This document shows positions 56,254 through 63,914 of a stretch of 64,000 nucleotides of DNA, in pieces; the stretch's first letter is position 1; every line of letters begins with the position of its first letter. Where the stretch lies: NCBI RefSeq assembly GCF_019448085.1, contig NZ_JAGFNZ010000006.1, positions 1 through 64,000 on the forward strand, read 5' to 3'. Made by a program: the position numbers and the translations under genes. Source of the DNA: Caproiciproducens faecalis. GTDB taxonomy: Bacteria; Bacillota; Clostridia; Oscillospirales; Acutalibacteraceae. The notes beneath the pieces are model-generated. The model was not told the origin of the DNA. It worked only from the letters and a program-made list of their open reading frames with translations, and did not search any database.

Positions 56254-57123
56254 CTAAACAAAAGCATCCAATAGCCCGAACACCAGCAATACAATGCTGA
56301 CAAGCTGGTTTACGCTGTAGGACGCAATATTAACGTTAGTCAGATTCGTCGGCGAGACCATGCGGTACTCCGTGACAAACAGAGCGGCAATGATCGCTAC
56401 GCCCACATCATAAATAAAACCGAACTGCGGAACAAGAAGCCCGATGATGACCAAACAAATCAGCGTGACGGTATGAAACAGCATGGCGATGCGCAGGGCA
56501 TTCTTCACACCGAACGTGACCGGAATGGAGTGCAGCCCGTTTTTTGTGTCAAAGTCATAATCCTGAGAGCCGTAGATAATATCGAATCCGGCGACCCACA
56601 GGGTGTTGGCGGCGCCCATAAAGAGCGGAACCAGCTCCAGCTTTCCCGTTACGGCCAGCCACGCGCCCACCGGCGCACAGGCACAGGTAACGCCAAGAAT
56701 CAGATGACACAGAAAGGTAAACCGCTTGCAGTACGAGTAAATAATCAGTAAAAACAGAGCGACCGGCGACAGGGCAAAGCAGACCCAGTTCAGGCGATAC
56801 GCTCCGTAAAGCATCACGAGGAAGCAAACGGCCGTAAATACGACCACCTCGCCCGTTTTCATTTCTCCTTTGGGAATTTGGCGGCCGGCCGTACGGGGAT
56901 TCTTTGCGTCGATCTTTGCGTCGATTACGCGGTTGATTGCATTCGCGCCGGTACGCGCGCCCAGAAAACAGACCACAATCCAGAAAACCGTAGAAATGCT
57001 CGGAAGGCCGTTTGCAGCCAGCACCATGGAGACCAGCGCGAAGCTGAAGGAAAAAATCGTATGCGAAAACATTACCAGTTTTCCGTATGATCGAATCTTT
57101 TCAATCAATTTAGTCAATGCCAT
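56254..57123 (-). CDS. UbiA-family prenyltransferase, MqnP-like
   Basis: 289 residues with about eight or nine membrane helices. Two Asp-rich sites: NAINRVIDAKIDAKNPRT (61-78) and DIIYGSQDYDFD (181-192). The RTAGRQIPKGE stretch is typical of the 4-hydroxybenzoate-type branch, which includes MqnP. It prenylates an aromatic acid in the membrane. Its 5' end overlaps ubiD by 14 bp. It differs clearly from the MenA/DmkA-like enzyme encoded at 62026-62928. Confidence 0.92.
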   Translation of the reverse strand: MALTKLIEKIRSYGKLVMFSHTIFSFSFALVSMVLAANGLPSISTVFWIVVCFLGARTGANAINRVIDAKIDAKNPRTAGRQIPKGEMKTGEVVVFTAVCFLVMLYGAYRLNWVCFALSPVALFLLIIYSYCKRFTFLCHLILGVTCACAPVGAWLAVTGKLELVPLFMGAANTLWVAGFDIIYGSQDYDFDTKNGLHSIPVTFGVKNALRIAMLFHTVTLICLVIIGLLVPQFGFIYDVGVAIIAALFVTEYRMVSPTNLTNVNIASYSVNQLVSIVLLVFGLLDAFV

Positions 57124-58810
57124 ATTCGTTCCACCTTTTGTCGACCTGCCGCTTCATGGCGCCCGTCATGACAATGTCATCCGGCCACTCCCGGGTCAGG
57201 CCCTCCTGCTTCCATTTTTTTGTTGCGTCCACACCGATTTTAAAATCGATGACTGCAATGTCTCTTTTTGCGTCTATATTGTTAAACACCTTCCACATGA
57301 CGGTGGAAAGGTCTCTGGAATCCACTTCCTCATCCACCACGATCACAAATTTGTCCGGGTGGTTCCACAGGTAATTTTCGACTAGCTCCCTGCCCTTCCA
57401 TGCGCGGTCCTTGCGGATGCGCAGGATTTTAAAGGTATTCGTCACTTCTTCATTAAATCCCCTAGTAAGGCTGGCAGCGTCAATGCCCAGCCGGCACCCA
57501 AAAAGCGGCCGGTTGGAGGAATGGTCCAGTGCGTCCAGCGGGCCCTCCGAAAAAAGCAGGCTCTGAGTCCCGTTGACATTTTTGAGCACCGCGTCCCGCA
57601 CGGCGGCAAGGTCCTGCACGTCCACCGATTCGTCCACCGTGACGATCAGCTTGGTGTACATCATCTGCCCCATGCCCCAGATGGCGTTCATCACTTTGCG
57701 CGCACAGCCGGGGTATTTGTTTTTAATCGAAACAATGGCGCAGTTATGAAAGACCCCTTCCAGCGGCAGGTTCAGATCCACCAGCTCCGGAATCTGCATC
57801 CGCAGCAGCGGCAGAAAAATACGTTCCGTCGCCTTTGCCATGTAGCAGTCCTCCATCGGCGGTTTCCCGACAACCGTGGCGGGATAGACGGCTTCCCGTT
57901 TATGGGTGATGCAGGTCACATGGAACTTCGGATAATAGTCCGCAAGGGAATAGTACCCGGTATGGTCGCCGAACGGTCCCTCCAGAACGGGTTCCTCCGT
58001 GGGATCGACATAACCCTCCAGCACAAATTCGGCGTCCGCGGGAACGTATATGTTATTCGTAACGCATTTGACCATTTTTACTCCGGATTTGCGCAGCCAG
58101 CCAGCCAGCATCATTTCATCCAGCATTTTCGGCAGCGGCGCGGTAGCCGCGTAGGTAACCGCGGGGTCGCACCCCAGAGCCACCGAAACGGGCATCTTCA
58201 GGTTCTGCTCCGCGTAGCCGCGGTAGATTTCGGAGCCGTCCTTATGTTTGTGCCAGTGCATGGCGGTGGTGGTGCTGTCAAGGACTTGAAGCCGGTACAT
58301 TCCGCAATTTTGCCGTTTGGTTTTCCGGTCGCGGGTAAAGACAAGGGGCAGGGTGATAAACGGCCCCGCGTCCTGCGGCCAGCATTTCAGTACGGGCAGG
58401 GAGGATAAATCCACGAATTTTTCCACAACCTGCTGGCATTCTCCCCGCAACAGGCTTTTTCGAGGAAATACGCTTAAGAGACGGAGCAAACGGGGAACAC
58501 TTCTTAACAGCCCCAAAACGGACAGGTTATCGGCGATATCCAGATACTTCTGGATATCGTCCGCAATATCGTCCAGCTTTTCCGCACCCAGAGCCATGCT
58601 CATCCGCTTGTAGCTTCCCATTGCGTTCATCAGAACGGGATATCGTGAGCCGTTTACCTCCCGGAAAAGCAAAGCCGGGCCGTTGGCCTTGGAAACACGG
58701 TCGGTAATTTCCGTAATTTCTAATTCCGGCGATACGGGAGCTTCAATGATTTTAAGCTCCCCGCTTGTTTCCAATTTTCTGATAAAACTCTGAAGGCCTT
58801 TGTATGCCAC
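57110..58810 (-). CDS. ubiD: UbiD-family decarboxylase, MqnL-like
   Basis: 566 residues. prFMN/metal-site residues are visible: NCGMYRLQ (Asn168...Arg173), and EGPFGDHTGYYS (about 277-288) with the catalytic Glu/Asp/Glu set. It decarboxylates a prenylated aromatic acid. The start is GTG at 58810, giving the family-like N-terminus (M)AYKGLQSFI, with GGGGA upstream; the GTG at 58825 has no SD. Needs the UbiX product encoded two genes downstream. Confidence 0.92.
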   Translation of the reverse strand: MAYKGLQSFIRKLETSGELKIIEAPVSPELEITEITDRVSKANGPALLFREVNGSRYPVLMNAMGSYKRMSMALGAEKLDDIADDIQKYLDIADNLSVLGLLRSVPRLLRLLSVFPRKSLLRGECQQVVEKFVDLSSLPVLKCWPQDAGPFITLPLVFTRDRKTKRQNCGMYRLQVLDSTTTAMHWHKHKDGSEIYRGYAEQNLKMPVSVALGCDPAVTYAATAPLPKMLDEMMLAGWLRKSGVKMVKCVTNNIYVPADAEFVLEGYVDPTEEPVLEGPFGDHTGYYSLADYYPKFHVTCITHKREAVYPATVVGKPPMEDCYMAKATERIFLPLLRMQIPELVDLNLPLEGVFHNCAIVSIKNKYPGCARKVMNAIWGMGQMMYTKLIVTVDESVDVQDLAAVRDAVLKNVNGTQSLLFSEGPLDALDHSSNRPLFGCRLGIDAASLTRGFNEEVTNTFKILRIRKDRAWKGRELVENYLWNHPDKFVIVVDEEVDSRDLSTVMWKVFNNIDAKRDIAVIDFKIGVDATKKWKQEGLTREWPDDIVMTGAMKRQVDKRWNEYGID

Positions 58811-58853
58811 TCGCGCATTCCCCACTTGCTAATTAGTTTTTGAATCCGTGAAT

Positions 58854-59900
58854 TTAATTTTTAATATATTTTTCCTGGAAATGGTCACTGTATTTGATCT
58901 CACCGTCCGGAAAAACCCATAGCGCCTCTGTATTCGGAAGGGTTCTGAGATAGGCCAGCCCCTGCTCATACGGCACGTTGAAAATCAGCTTGCAATAGAT
59001 GTCCGCCATACCGGAATCGGGGGTGATAATGGTAACAGCTTTAAAATAAGTTGACGGCATCAGCGTTTTCGGATCAATGATATGGTGGTAGGTCTTTCCG
59101 TCCACGGTATAATACCGCTCATAAATCCCGCTGGTCACAACAGATTCATCCTGAATGTTGATCGTACAGAGGGATTTTTTGTCGCTTCCCTTATCCGGAT
59201 TCTGAATTCCCACATTCCATTTCTCATTATTGACGCCCTTGCTGCCAATGGCCCGCACATTGCCGCCCACGCTGAGGAGCGCGGATTTGTAGCCGTGTTC
59301 CATTGCGATTTTGGCGACCTGCTCCGTGGCGTAGCCCTTAGCGATTCCGCCGACATCCAGGCTCATTTTCGGGTCCTCAAGGTACACCGTGGAGGCTTTT
59401 TCATCGATGATGACCTTATTGATATCTGTGTGCGTCATGGCCTCTTTCAAGTCGGCCATCGGGGGCAGCGCAGCGTTTTCCGGATCGTCTATCCCCGCTT
59501 CCCTGTATTGATGCCAAATTTTCAGCACCGAACCAAGCGCAATATTGAAAGCGGCGCTGTCGCTGGCGCTCTCCTTTTTGCCCAGAAGAAGCATATCAAT
59601 AATTTTCTTATCTACTTTGACAGGCTTTTTCCCCGCATTGTCATTAATCGTCTTAATGTTGTTGATGCCAGGGTAGTCGTTATAGATATCGTAAAGCTCA
59701 TGGTAAACCTTTAAGTTATTATAAATCAAATTGGAAAGGTTTGTAAACTCTTCTTTGGTTTCCGTATAAGCCACAATTTGCGTCATTGTGTCAAAAAGCT
59801 GTAAGAATTGAGCTTCATAGCGTGTTTTCTTGCTGGTATTGCAGGCCGGGAGCTGAAGCATCAGCGCAACGGCAAGAATCGCAGAAATCAGTCTTTTCAC
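58854..59900 (-). CDS. apbE: Lipoprotein FAD:protein FMN transferase (FmnB/ApbE)
   Basis: 348 residues. Lipobox LPAC (Cys20) places it outside the membrane. ApbE domain: LFDTMTQIVAYT, MSLDVGGIAKGYATEQV, GGNVRAIGS, TSGIYERYYTVDGKTYHHIIDPKTLMP. It should attach FMN to PplA, encoded just upstream in the run. GTG start with GAGGTGG upstream. This is the second ApbE in the window; the first (42270-43334) belongs with Rnf. Confidence 0.94.
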   Translation of the reverse strand: MKRLISAILAVALMLQLPACNTSKKTRYEAQFLQLFDTMTQIVAYTETKEEFTNLSNLIYNNLKVYHELYDIYNDYPGINNIKTINDNAGKKPVKVDKKIIDMLLLGKKESASDSAAFNIALGSVLKIWHQYREAGIDDPENAALPPMADLKEAMTHTDINKVIIDEKASTVYLEDPKMSLDVGGIAKGYATEQVAKIAMEHGYKSALLSVGGNVRAIGSKGVNNEKWNVGIQNPDKGSDKKSLCTINIQDESVVTSGIYERYYTVDGKTYHHIIDPKTLMPSTYFKAVTIITPDSGMADIYCKLIFNVPYEQGLAYLRTLPNTEALWVFPDGEIKYSDHFQEKYIKN

Positions 59901-59914
59901 CAGTTTTCCACCTC

Positions 59915-59948
59915 AAAAAATGGAGAGGTAGAAATGAATCTACCTCTC
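59915..59948 (-). terminator. Attenuator-like hairpin between the PplA-like gene and apbE
   Basis: GAGAGGTAG / CTACCTCTC stem, followed by CATTTTTT on the minus strand. It sits in the 77-bp gap after the lipoprotein gene and would make the upstream lipoprotein transcript more abundant than the downstream part. Confidence 0.7.
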
Positions 59949-59977
59949 ACGAATCACTTTGTCAATTGAAGTTCCGA

Positions 59978-61045
59978 TTATTTCGCGCTGGAAACAGCCT
60001 CATCAATGATCTTGATAAAGTCGCCGACATGTACGGTAACGGAAGCAGTCAGTTCCTTATCGGTTGCTTTGCCTTCAGAGTCAACAGCAATGCCCTTGAC
60101 TTCGTCCAGAGTTTTGCCAACTACATACTTAGCAAAAGATGCAGCCTCTTCGTTCCACTCTTTGCCGATCTTGGAAGCCTTCTTCATGCCGTAAGCATCG
60201 CCCAGCTCGTTCTTTGTCTTCTGCTCTGCTTTCAGGTCAGACGTAATCTTGCCCGCTTTGGAGAAGTTTACGTTGGTCTGAGAAGCGTCGATGATGCAGC
60301 TGGTGATTTTGCCGTCAGCGCCGGTTGTGGTAACGGTGTAGTAGGAATAAGCCTGTGCAAGGCCGTCCTTGTCACCGGCATCTTTGGAGCCGGAAATGCT
60401 GGTCTGGATACCGAGGCCCAGTTTGTCGTCTGCTTTTGCACCGTTGTCAGCTGCGTTGGCAACTGCCTTCTCAACGCCGGCAATGAAATCGCCTACATGG
60501 ATAGTAACGGAAGCGGTCAGTTCCTTATCGGTTGCTTTGCCTTCCGCGTCAACGGCAATGCCCTTGACTTCGTCTGCGGTTTTGCCGACTACATAGCTTG
60601 CGAAAGCGTCAGCCTGCTCGTTCCATTCCTTCTTGATGCCGGAGGCTTTGCCCAAACCGTACTCTGCGCCGAGTTCCTGCTTGGACTTCACAACGGTGTC
60701 AAGCGGAGTCGTAATTTTGCCTGCGTCGGAGAAGTTTACTTTGCTCTGTACTGCGTCGATGAGGCACTTTACGATTTTGCCGTCCTTGTCAACCGCAACG
60801 GCGACGACGGTGGAATCTGCCTCTGCAAGGCCTTTTCCGTCTTTTACATCTGTGGACTTCGCGATAGAGGTAATGACAGCCAGACCTGTTTTCAATGTAC
60901 CGGTTGCTGCGGCAGATTCAGCTGCCTTTGAGCTTGCTGCCTGAGAGGCCGGTGCGGCGGAACTGGCAGTGGTAGATGAGCCGCATCCCGCAAAGCTGAC
61001 TGCGGTGAGTGCTGCGGCTAAGAATACTGCTAATGCTTTTTTCAT
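59978..61045 (-). CDS. pplA: PplA-like extracellular lipoprotein, two flavinylation domains
   Basis: 355 residues. Lipobox FAGC (Cys21), Ala/Ser-rich linker, then two tandem repeats of about 145 residues (51-196 and 209-352), each with GLA-x-AxS, (K/Q)T(N/K)VNFS-x-AGKIT, K-x-ELG-x-YG, and KEWNEx-A. Each ends with DKELTASVT(I/V)HVGDF (173-187 and 329-343), where a Thr or Ser is the likely FMN acceptor. In Listeria PplA carries two FMNs and passes electrons to extracellular iron or flavin. Start at 61045 with GGAGG upstream. Symbol by analogy. Confidence 0.85.
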   Translation of the reverse strand: MKKALAVFLAAALTAVSFAGCGSSTTASSAAPASQAASSKAAESAAATGTLKTGLAVITSIAKSTDVKDGKGLAEADSTVVAVAVDKDGKIVKCLIDAVQSKVNFSDAGKITTPLDTVVKSKQELGAEYGLGKASGIKKEWNEQADAFASYVVGKTADEVKGIAVDAEGKATDKELTASVTIHVGDFIAGVEKAVANAADNGAKADDKLGLGIQTSISGSKDAGDKDGLAQAYSYYTVTTTGADGKITSCIIDASQTNVNFSKAGKITSDLKAEQKTKNELGDAYGMKKASKIGKEWNEEAASFAKYVVGKTLDEVKGIAVDSEGKATDKELTASVTVHVGDFIKIIDEAVSSAK

Positions 61046-61066
61046 ATTTTCCTCCAAAATTTTTAT

Positions 61067-61612
61067 TTATTTACTTAAGCCGACCTTTTTTAGTGCCGGC
61101 AGAGTAACCTTGAGTAATGTTGATGTCGCTGCGCCCGCAATAATGCCGGAAATCAGCAGTACCGGGGCATAGGCCCACAAAAACATATTGGTATATAAAA
61201 CGGAAACTGCAGCCATCTGCCCGATATTGTGAAAGACTGCGCCCAAGATACTAATCATCAGATAAGAGATTCTTTCCTTGAAGAGAAACAGAAACAGGAC
61301 CATGCCCAGCACGGAAAGCAGTCCGCCGCAAAAACTCAGCAGTGCCGCGACTGCGCCCCTGGTCAGAAAGACAAAGAGCGATTTCAGCACCGCCAGAAGC
61401 AGCGCCTCCCTTTTTTCAACAAAGAAAAGGGAATACATCACCACGATGTTTGACAGCCCAAGCTTCACGCCGGGAACGGGCACGGGAATCTGCAGCTGGT
61501 TCTCTACCACAGACAGGACAAGAACCACCGCAAACAGAAGGCCCGTCAGAACCATCCGCTTAATCCGCAGAGAGTTGATTTCACGTTTTGTCAGGTTTTT
61601 TTCTTCAGCCAT
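61067..61612 (-). CDS. Gx-transporter/EetB-like membrane protein
   Basis: 181 residues, five to six membrane helices. The VPVPGVKLGLSNIVVMYSLFF segment (PVPGVKLGLSNIVV) and the FHNIGQMAA motif are typical of the Gx transporter family, also annotated as heptaprenyl diphosphate synthase component I and related to ECF S-components. It always accompanies the NusG-II protein in flavin-based EET loci; the molecular role is unsettled. Confidence 0.88.
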   Translation of the reverse strand: MAEEKNLTKREINSLRIKRMVLTGLLFAVVLVLSVVENQLQIPVPVPGVKLGLSNIVVMYSLFFVEKREALLLAVLKSLFVFLTRGAVAALLSFCGGLLSVLGMVLFLFLFKERISYLMISILGAVFHNIGQMAAVSVLYTNMFLWAYAPVLLISGIIAGAATSTLLKVTLPALKKVGLSK

Positions 61613-61621
61613 TCTGTTTCC

Positions 61622-62011
61622 TCATCCAATCACGGCATCCAGATCGTCGGAACTGCGCTGATCCTTCGCCACTATTTTCATCACGATACCGTTCGGCAGA
61701 CAAGCGGCGCTTTCACCGATGGTGTGAAGCCTGCCCGCATGTATGCAGATTTTATCGGGGCAATTGGATTCCTCAAAGCAGATGCTACCGTCCTTAAAAA
61801 CGTGAAAAACCACATTTCTATTTTGCTCAATTGAAAAGTGCTTATCCACTCCCGCCGTCAGATCAACCGTTTCCACCAGTTCTGATTTGTAAAAGATTTC
61901 GGCTTTCGCCGCTTTCTTTCCGGCAATGGTCTGGTAGGTAAACCACGCGGCCACACAAAGGACGACCGCAACGGCAAGAATAATAAGATCGGTTTTTTTG
62001 ACAAATTTCAT
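61622..62011 (-). CDS. NusG domain II membrane protein (EetA-like)
   Basis: 129 residues: one N-terminal helix (about 8-27) and an external NusG-II domain with the conserved EESNCPDKICIHAGRL and CLPNGIVMKI stretches. It pairs with the neighbouring membrane protein in EET loci. The two Cys (in NCPDKIC) could form a disulfide. Confidence 0.88.
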   Translation of the reverse strand: MKFVKKTDLIILAVAVVLCVAAWFTYQTIAGKKAAKAEIFYKSELVETVDLTAGVDKHFSIEQNRNVVFHVFKDGSICFEESNCPDKICIHAGRLHTIGESAACLPNGIVMKIVAKDQRSSDDLDAVIG

Positions 62012-62025
62012 TTATATTTCCGCCT

Positions 62026-62928
62026 TTAGCTTAAAAAACCGCCGACAAATATCAGCAGGCTGTTGGTACCCACAAGTATAACATAATTCTGAACCGAAAG
62101 GACAAACGTTTCTTCTTTTCGCTGTTTCTTTCTAAACCGGTCAATATGATTTCTGATGGGTACAATCGTCAGCAGGGTTAACAGACAGACAGAAGGCAGA
62201 ATTTTCAAAAGGACCATCAGGATAACCGAGAGATACGAAAGGTAGTACAGCCCGGCAAATACGGGCAAAGCGTTTTTGCCAAGGTAATATGGAAGGGTAT
62301 ATCTTTTCACCTGAATATCCTTTTCCAGATCGCAGAGATTGTTAGCGAGCATGATGTTCGCGGTCGCACAGGCCGGCAGAACCGACAGCAGCACGAGAGA
62401 AACAACCGGAAAAAGATTTACATCCAGATGAATCGTTTGAAAATCAAACGCAAATGTAAAGAATGTCCCCGCGGGCATATTGATGTAAAGCAGAAGAAAA
62501 GGGATGAATAAACCGTAGAACACGCCGGAAAAGAGCTCCCCAAGCGGCTGATGTGACAGCGGAAGCGGGCCCCAGGAATAGAGCAGACCGAACAGAAAGC
62601 ACAGTCCGCCGAAAAGCAGCACCGCCGCGTCAGTCAGGAAAGCCAGCGTCAGCCCCAGAGCGGTACTGACTGCGAAAAGCAGGTAAATCATCGCTTTCGC
62701 CGTTGAACGGCGAAACGGCAGTGTTTCCCCCGCCGACTTGGCACCTTCATAGTTGTTGATTGCCGTAGCGGTCAAATCAAACAGGAGCATGGCACCGAAA
62801 AAGAGCAGAGTCAGTTTCCAGTTGACCGGCTGCTTTCTGTAAAAAAGATACGCAAGCGCCGTCAGAAAAGCAAAGACACTGGTTATTTTCGTCCGCAGTT
62901 CCACAAAATTCAAAAATCTTTTCAGCAT
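62026..62928 (-). CDS. MenA/DmkA-like 1,4-dihydroxy-2-naphthoate prenyltransferase
   Basis: 300 residues, about nine membrane helices, UbiA superfamily. First Asp/Asn site DLTATAINNYEGAK (about 51-64), second NLCDLEKDIQVKRYTLPYYLG, which is typical of the MenA branch. In Listeria DmkA makes a demethylmenaquinone used by Ndh2 for EET. Lies 5 bp after the polyprenyl synthase gene. Confidence 0.9.
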   Translation of the reverse strand: MLKRFLNFVELRTKITSVFAFLTALAYLFYRKQPVNWKLTLLFFGAMLLFDLTATAINNYEGAKSAGETLPFRRSTAKAMIYLLFAVSTALGLTLAFLTDAAVLLFGGLCFLFGLLYSWGPLPLSHQPLGELFSGVFYGLFIPFLLLYINMPAGTFFTFAFDFQTIHLDVNLFPVVSLVLLSVLPACATANIMLANNLCDLEKDIQVKRYTLPYYLGKNALPVFAGLYYLSYLSVILMVLLKILPSVCLLTLLTIVPIRNHIDRFRKKQRKEETFVLSVQNYVILVGTNSLLIFVGGFLS

Positions 62929-62933
62929 TGCTT

Positions 62934-63914
62934 TTATAACCCGCGGTGAGCTTTATTCAGAATGAACATCAGCCTTTCTTTCTTACTGTCGGAAGCGCTG
63001 AGCTCCCGGATAATTTTAAAGGCTTTGTCGTAATATTTTTTAGAAACCGCTTTCGTGTAATCCAGGCCGCCGGTTTGTGTGACAGCGGAGTTGATTTCCT
63101 CTCTGGAGACTTTCTCTTCCCTCGCCTTTTGCTTGAATGCGGTAAGATTCTGCAGCGCATAAATCAGAGGAAGGGTGATAACCCCCTGCTCGTAATCCGA
63201 CTGAACCGGCTTTTTAGCCAGCTGAAGCGGCGCCTCAAAATCAATGCAGTCGTCGGTAAGCTGAAAGATCATGCCGATCAGGTGACCGAGACGCATATAT
63301 TTCTCCACCGAATCCTTTTCCTCTTCGCAGAGGATTGCCCCGGCGTAAAAGGAAGCCTCGAAAAGAGCCGCAGTTTTCCCGGAGATAATTCTGAGATAAC
63401 TTGCAACGGAAAGATCCAGATTGTAATTATTCTGATTCTGTCTTAATTCTCCAAGACAAATTCTGGTCATGTAATCGGGAATATTGAAATCCACATAATC
63501 CCTTTTGTTCGATATGGAAGAAGCCTGCTCCAGAGCCAGACAGAACAGATAGTCCCCGCAGATAACAGCCGTACGTTTTCCGAATTTTTTCTGGAGAGTG
63601 ACAAAGCCCCTGCGGAGATCGGCATTGTCAATCACGTCGTCGTGAACCAGAGTGGCAAGATGCAGAATTTCAATCGCAGACGCAAACTTGACTGCGTTTG
63701 GATGGATCTGCCCTTCCCTGTTTTCGGCACAGGCAAGCAAAGCGTGAGAACGAAGGAACTTACCCCAGGAATGAGTCAGGTGCTGAGTATAATTGCGGAT
63801 GGGTTTAGGAGAGGCAGACAGTAATCTGCCCACCTCCTGTTTTACACATTCCACCGCGTCGTCATAAGTGAGGAACTCAACCGCGGCATTCTCTGTAGCA
63901 AGTTCATTAATCAT
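62934..63914 (-). CDS. Polyprenyl diphosphate synthase (DmkB-like)
   Basis: 326 residues. First Asp-rich motif LVHDDVIDNADLRRG (about 90-104), second QLTDDCIDF (about 218-226), with the GKTAALF stretch between. It makes the isoprenoid chain for the prenyltransferases encoded next to it. The ATG at 63914 overlaps the end of the upstream gene by 8 bp; the SD (AAGGAAG) is 13 nt away, so translation is probably coupled. Confidence 0.92.
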   Translation of the reverse strand: MINELATENAAVEFLTYDDAVECVKQEVGRLLSASPKPIRNYTQHLTHSWGKFLRSHALLACAENREGQIHPNAVKFASAIEILHLATLVHDDVIDNADLRRGFVTLQKKFGKRTAVICGDYLFCLALEQASSISNKRDYVDFNIPDYMTRICLGELRQNQNNYNLDLSVASYLRIISGKTAALFEASFYAGAILCEEEKDSVEKYMRLGHLIGMIFQLTDDCIDFEAPLQLAKKPVQSDYEQGVITLPLIYALQNLTAFKQKAREEKVSREEINSAVTQTGGLDYTKAVSKKYYDKAFKIIRELSASDSKKERLMFILNKAHRGL

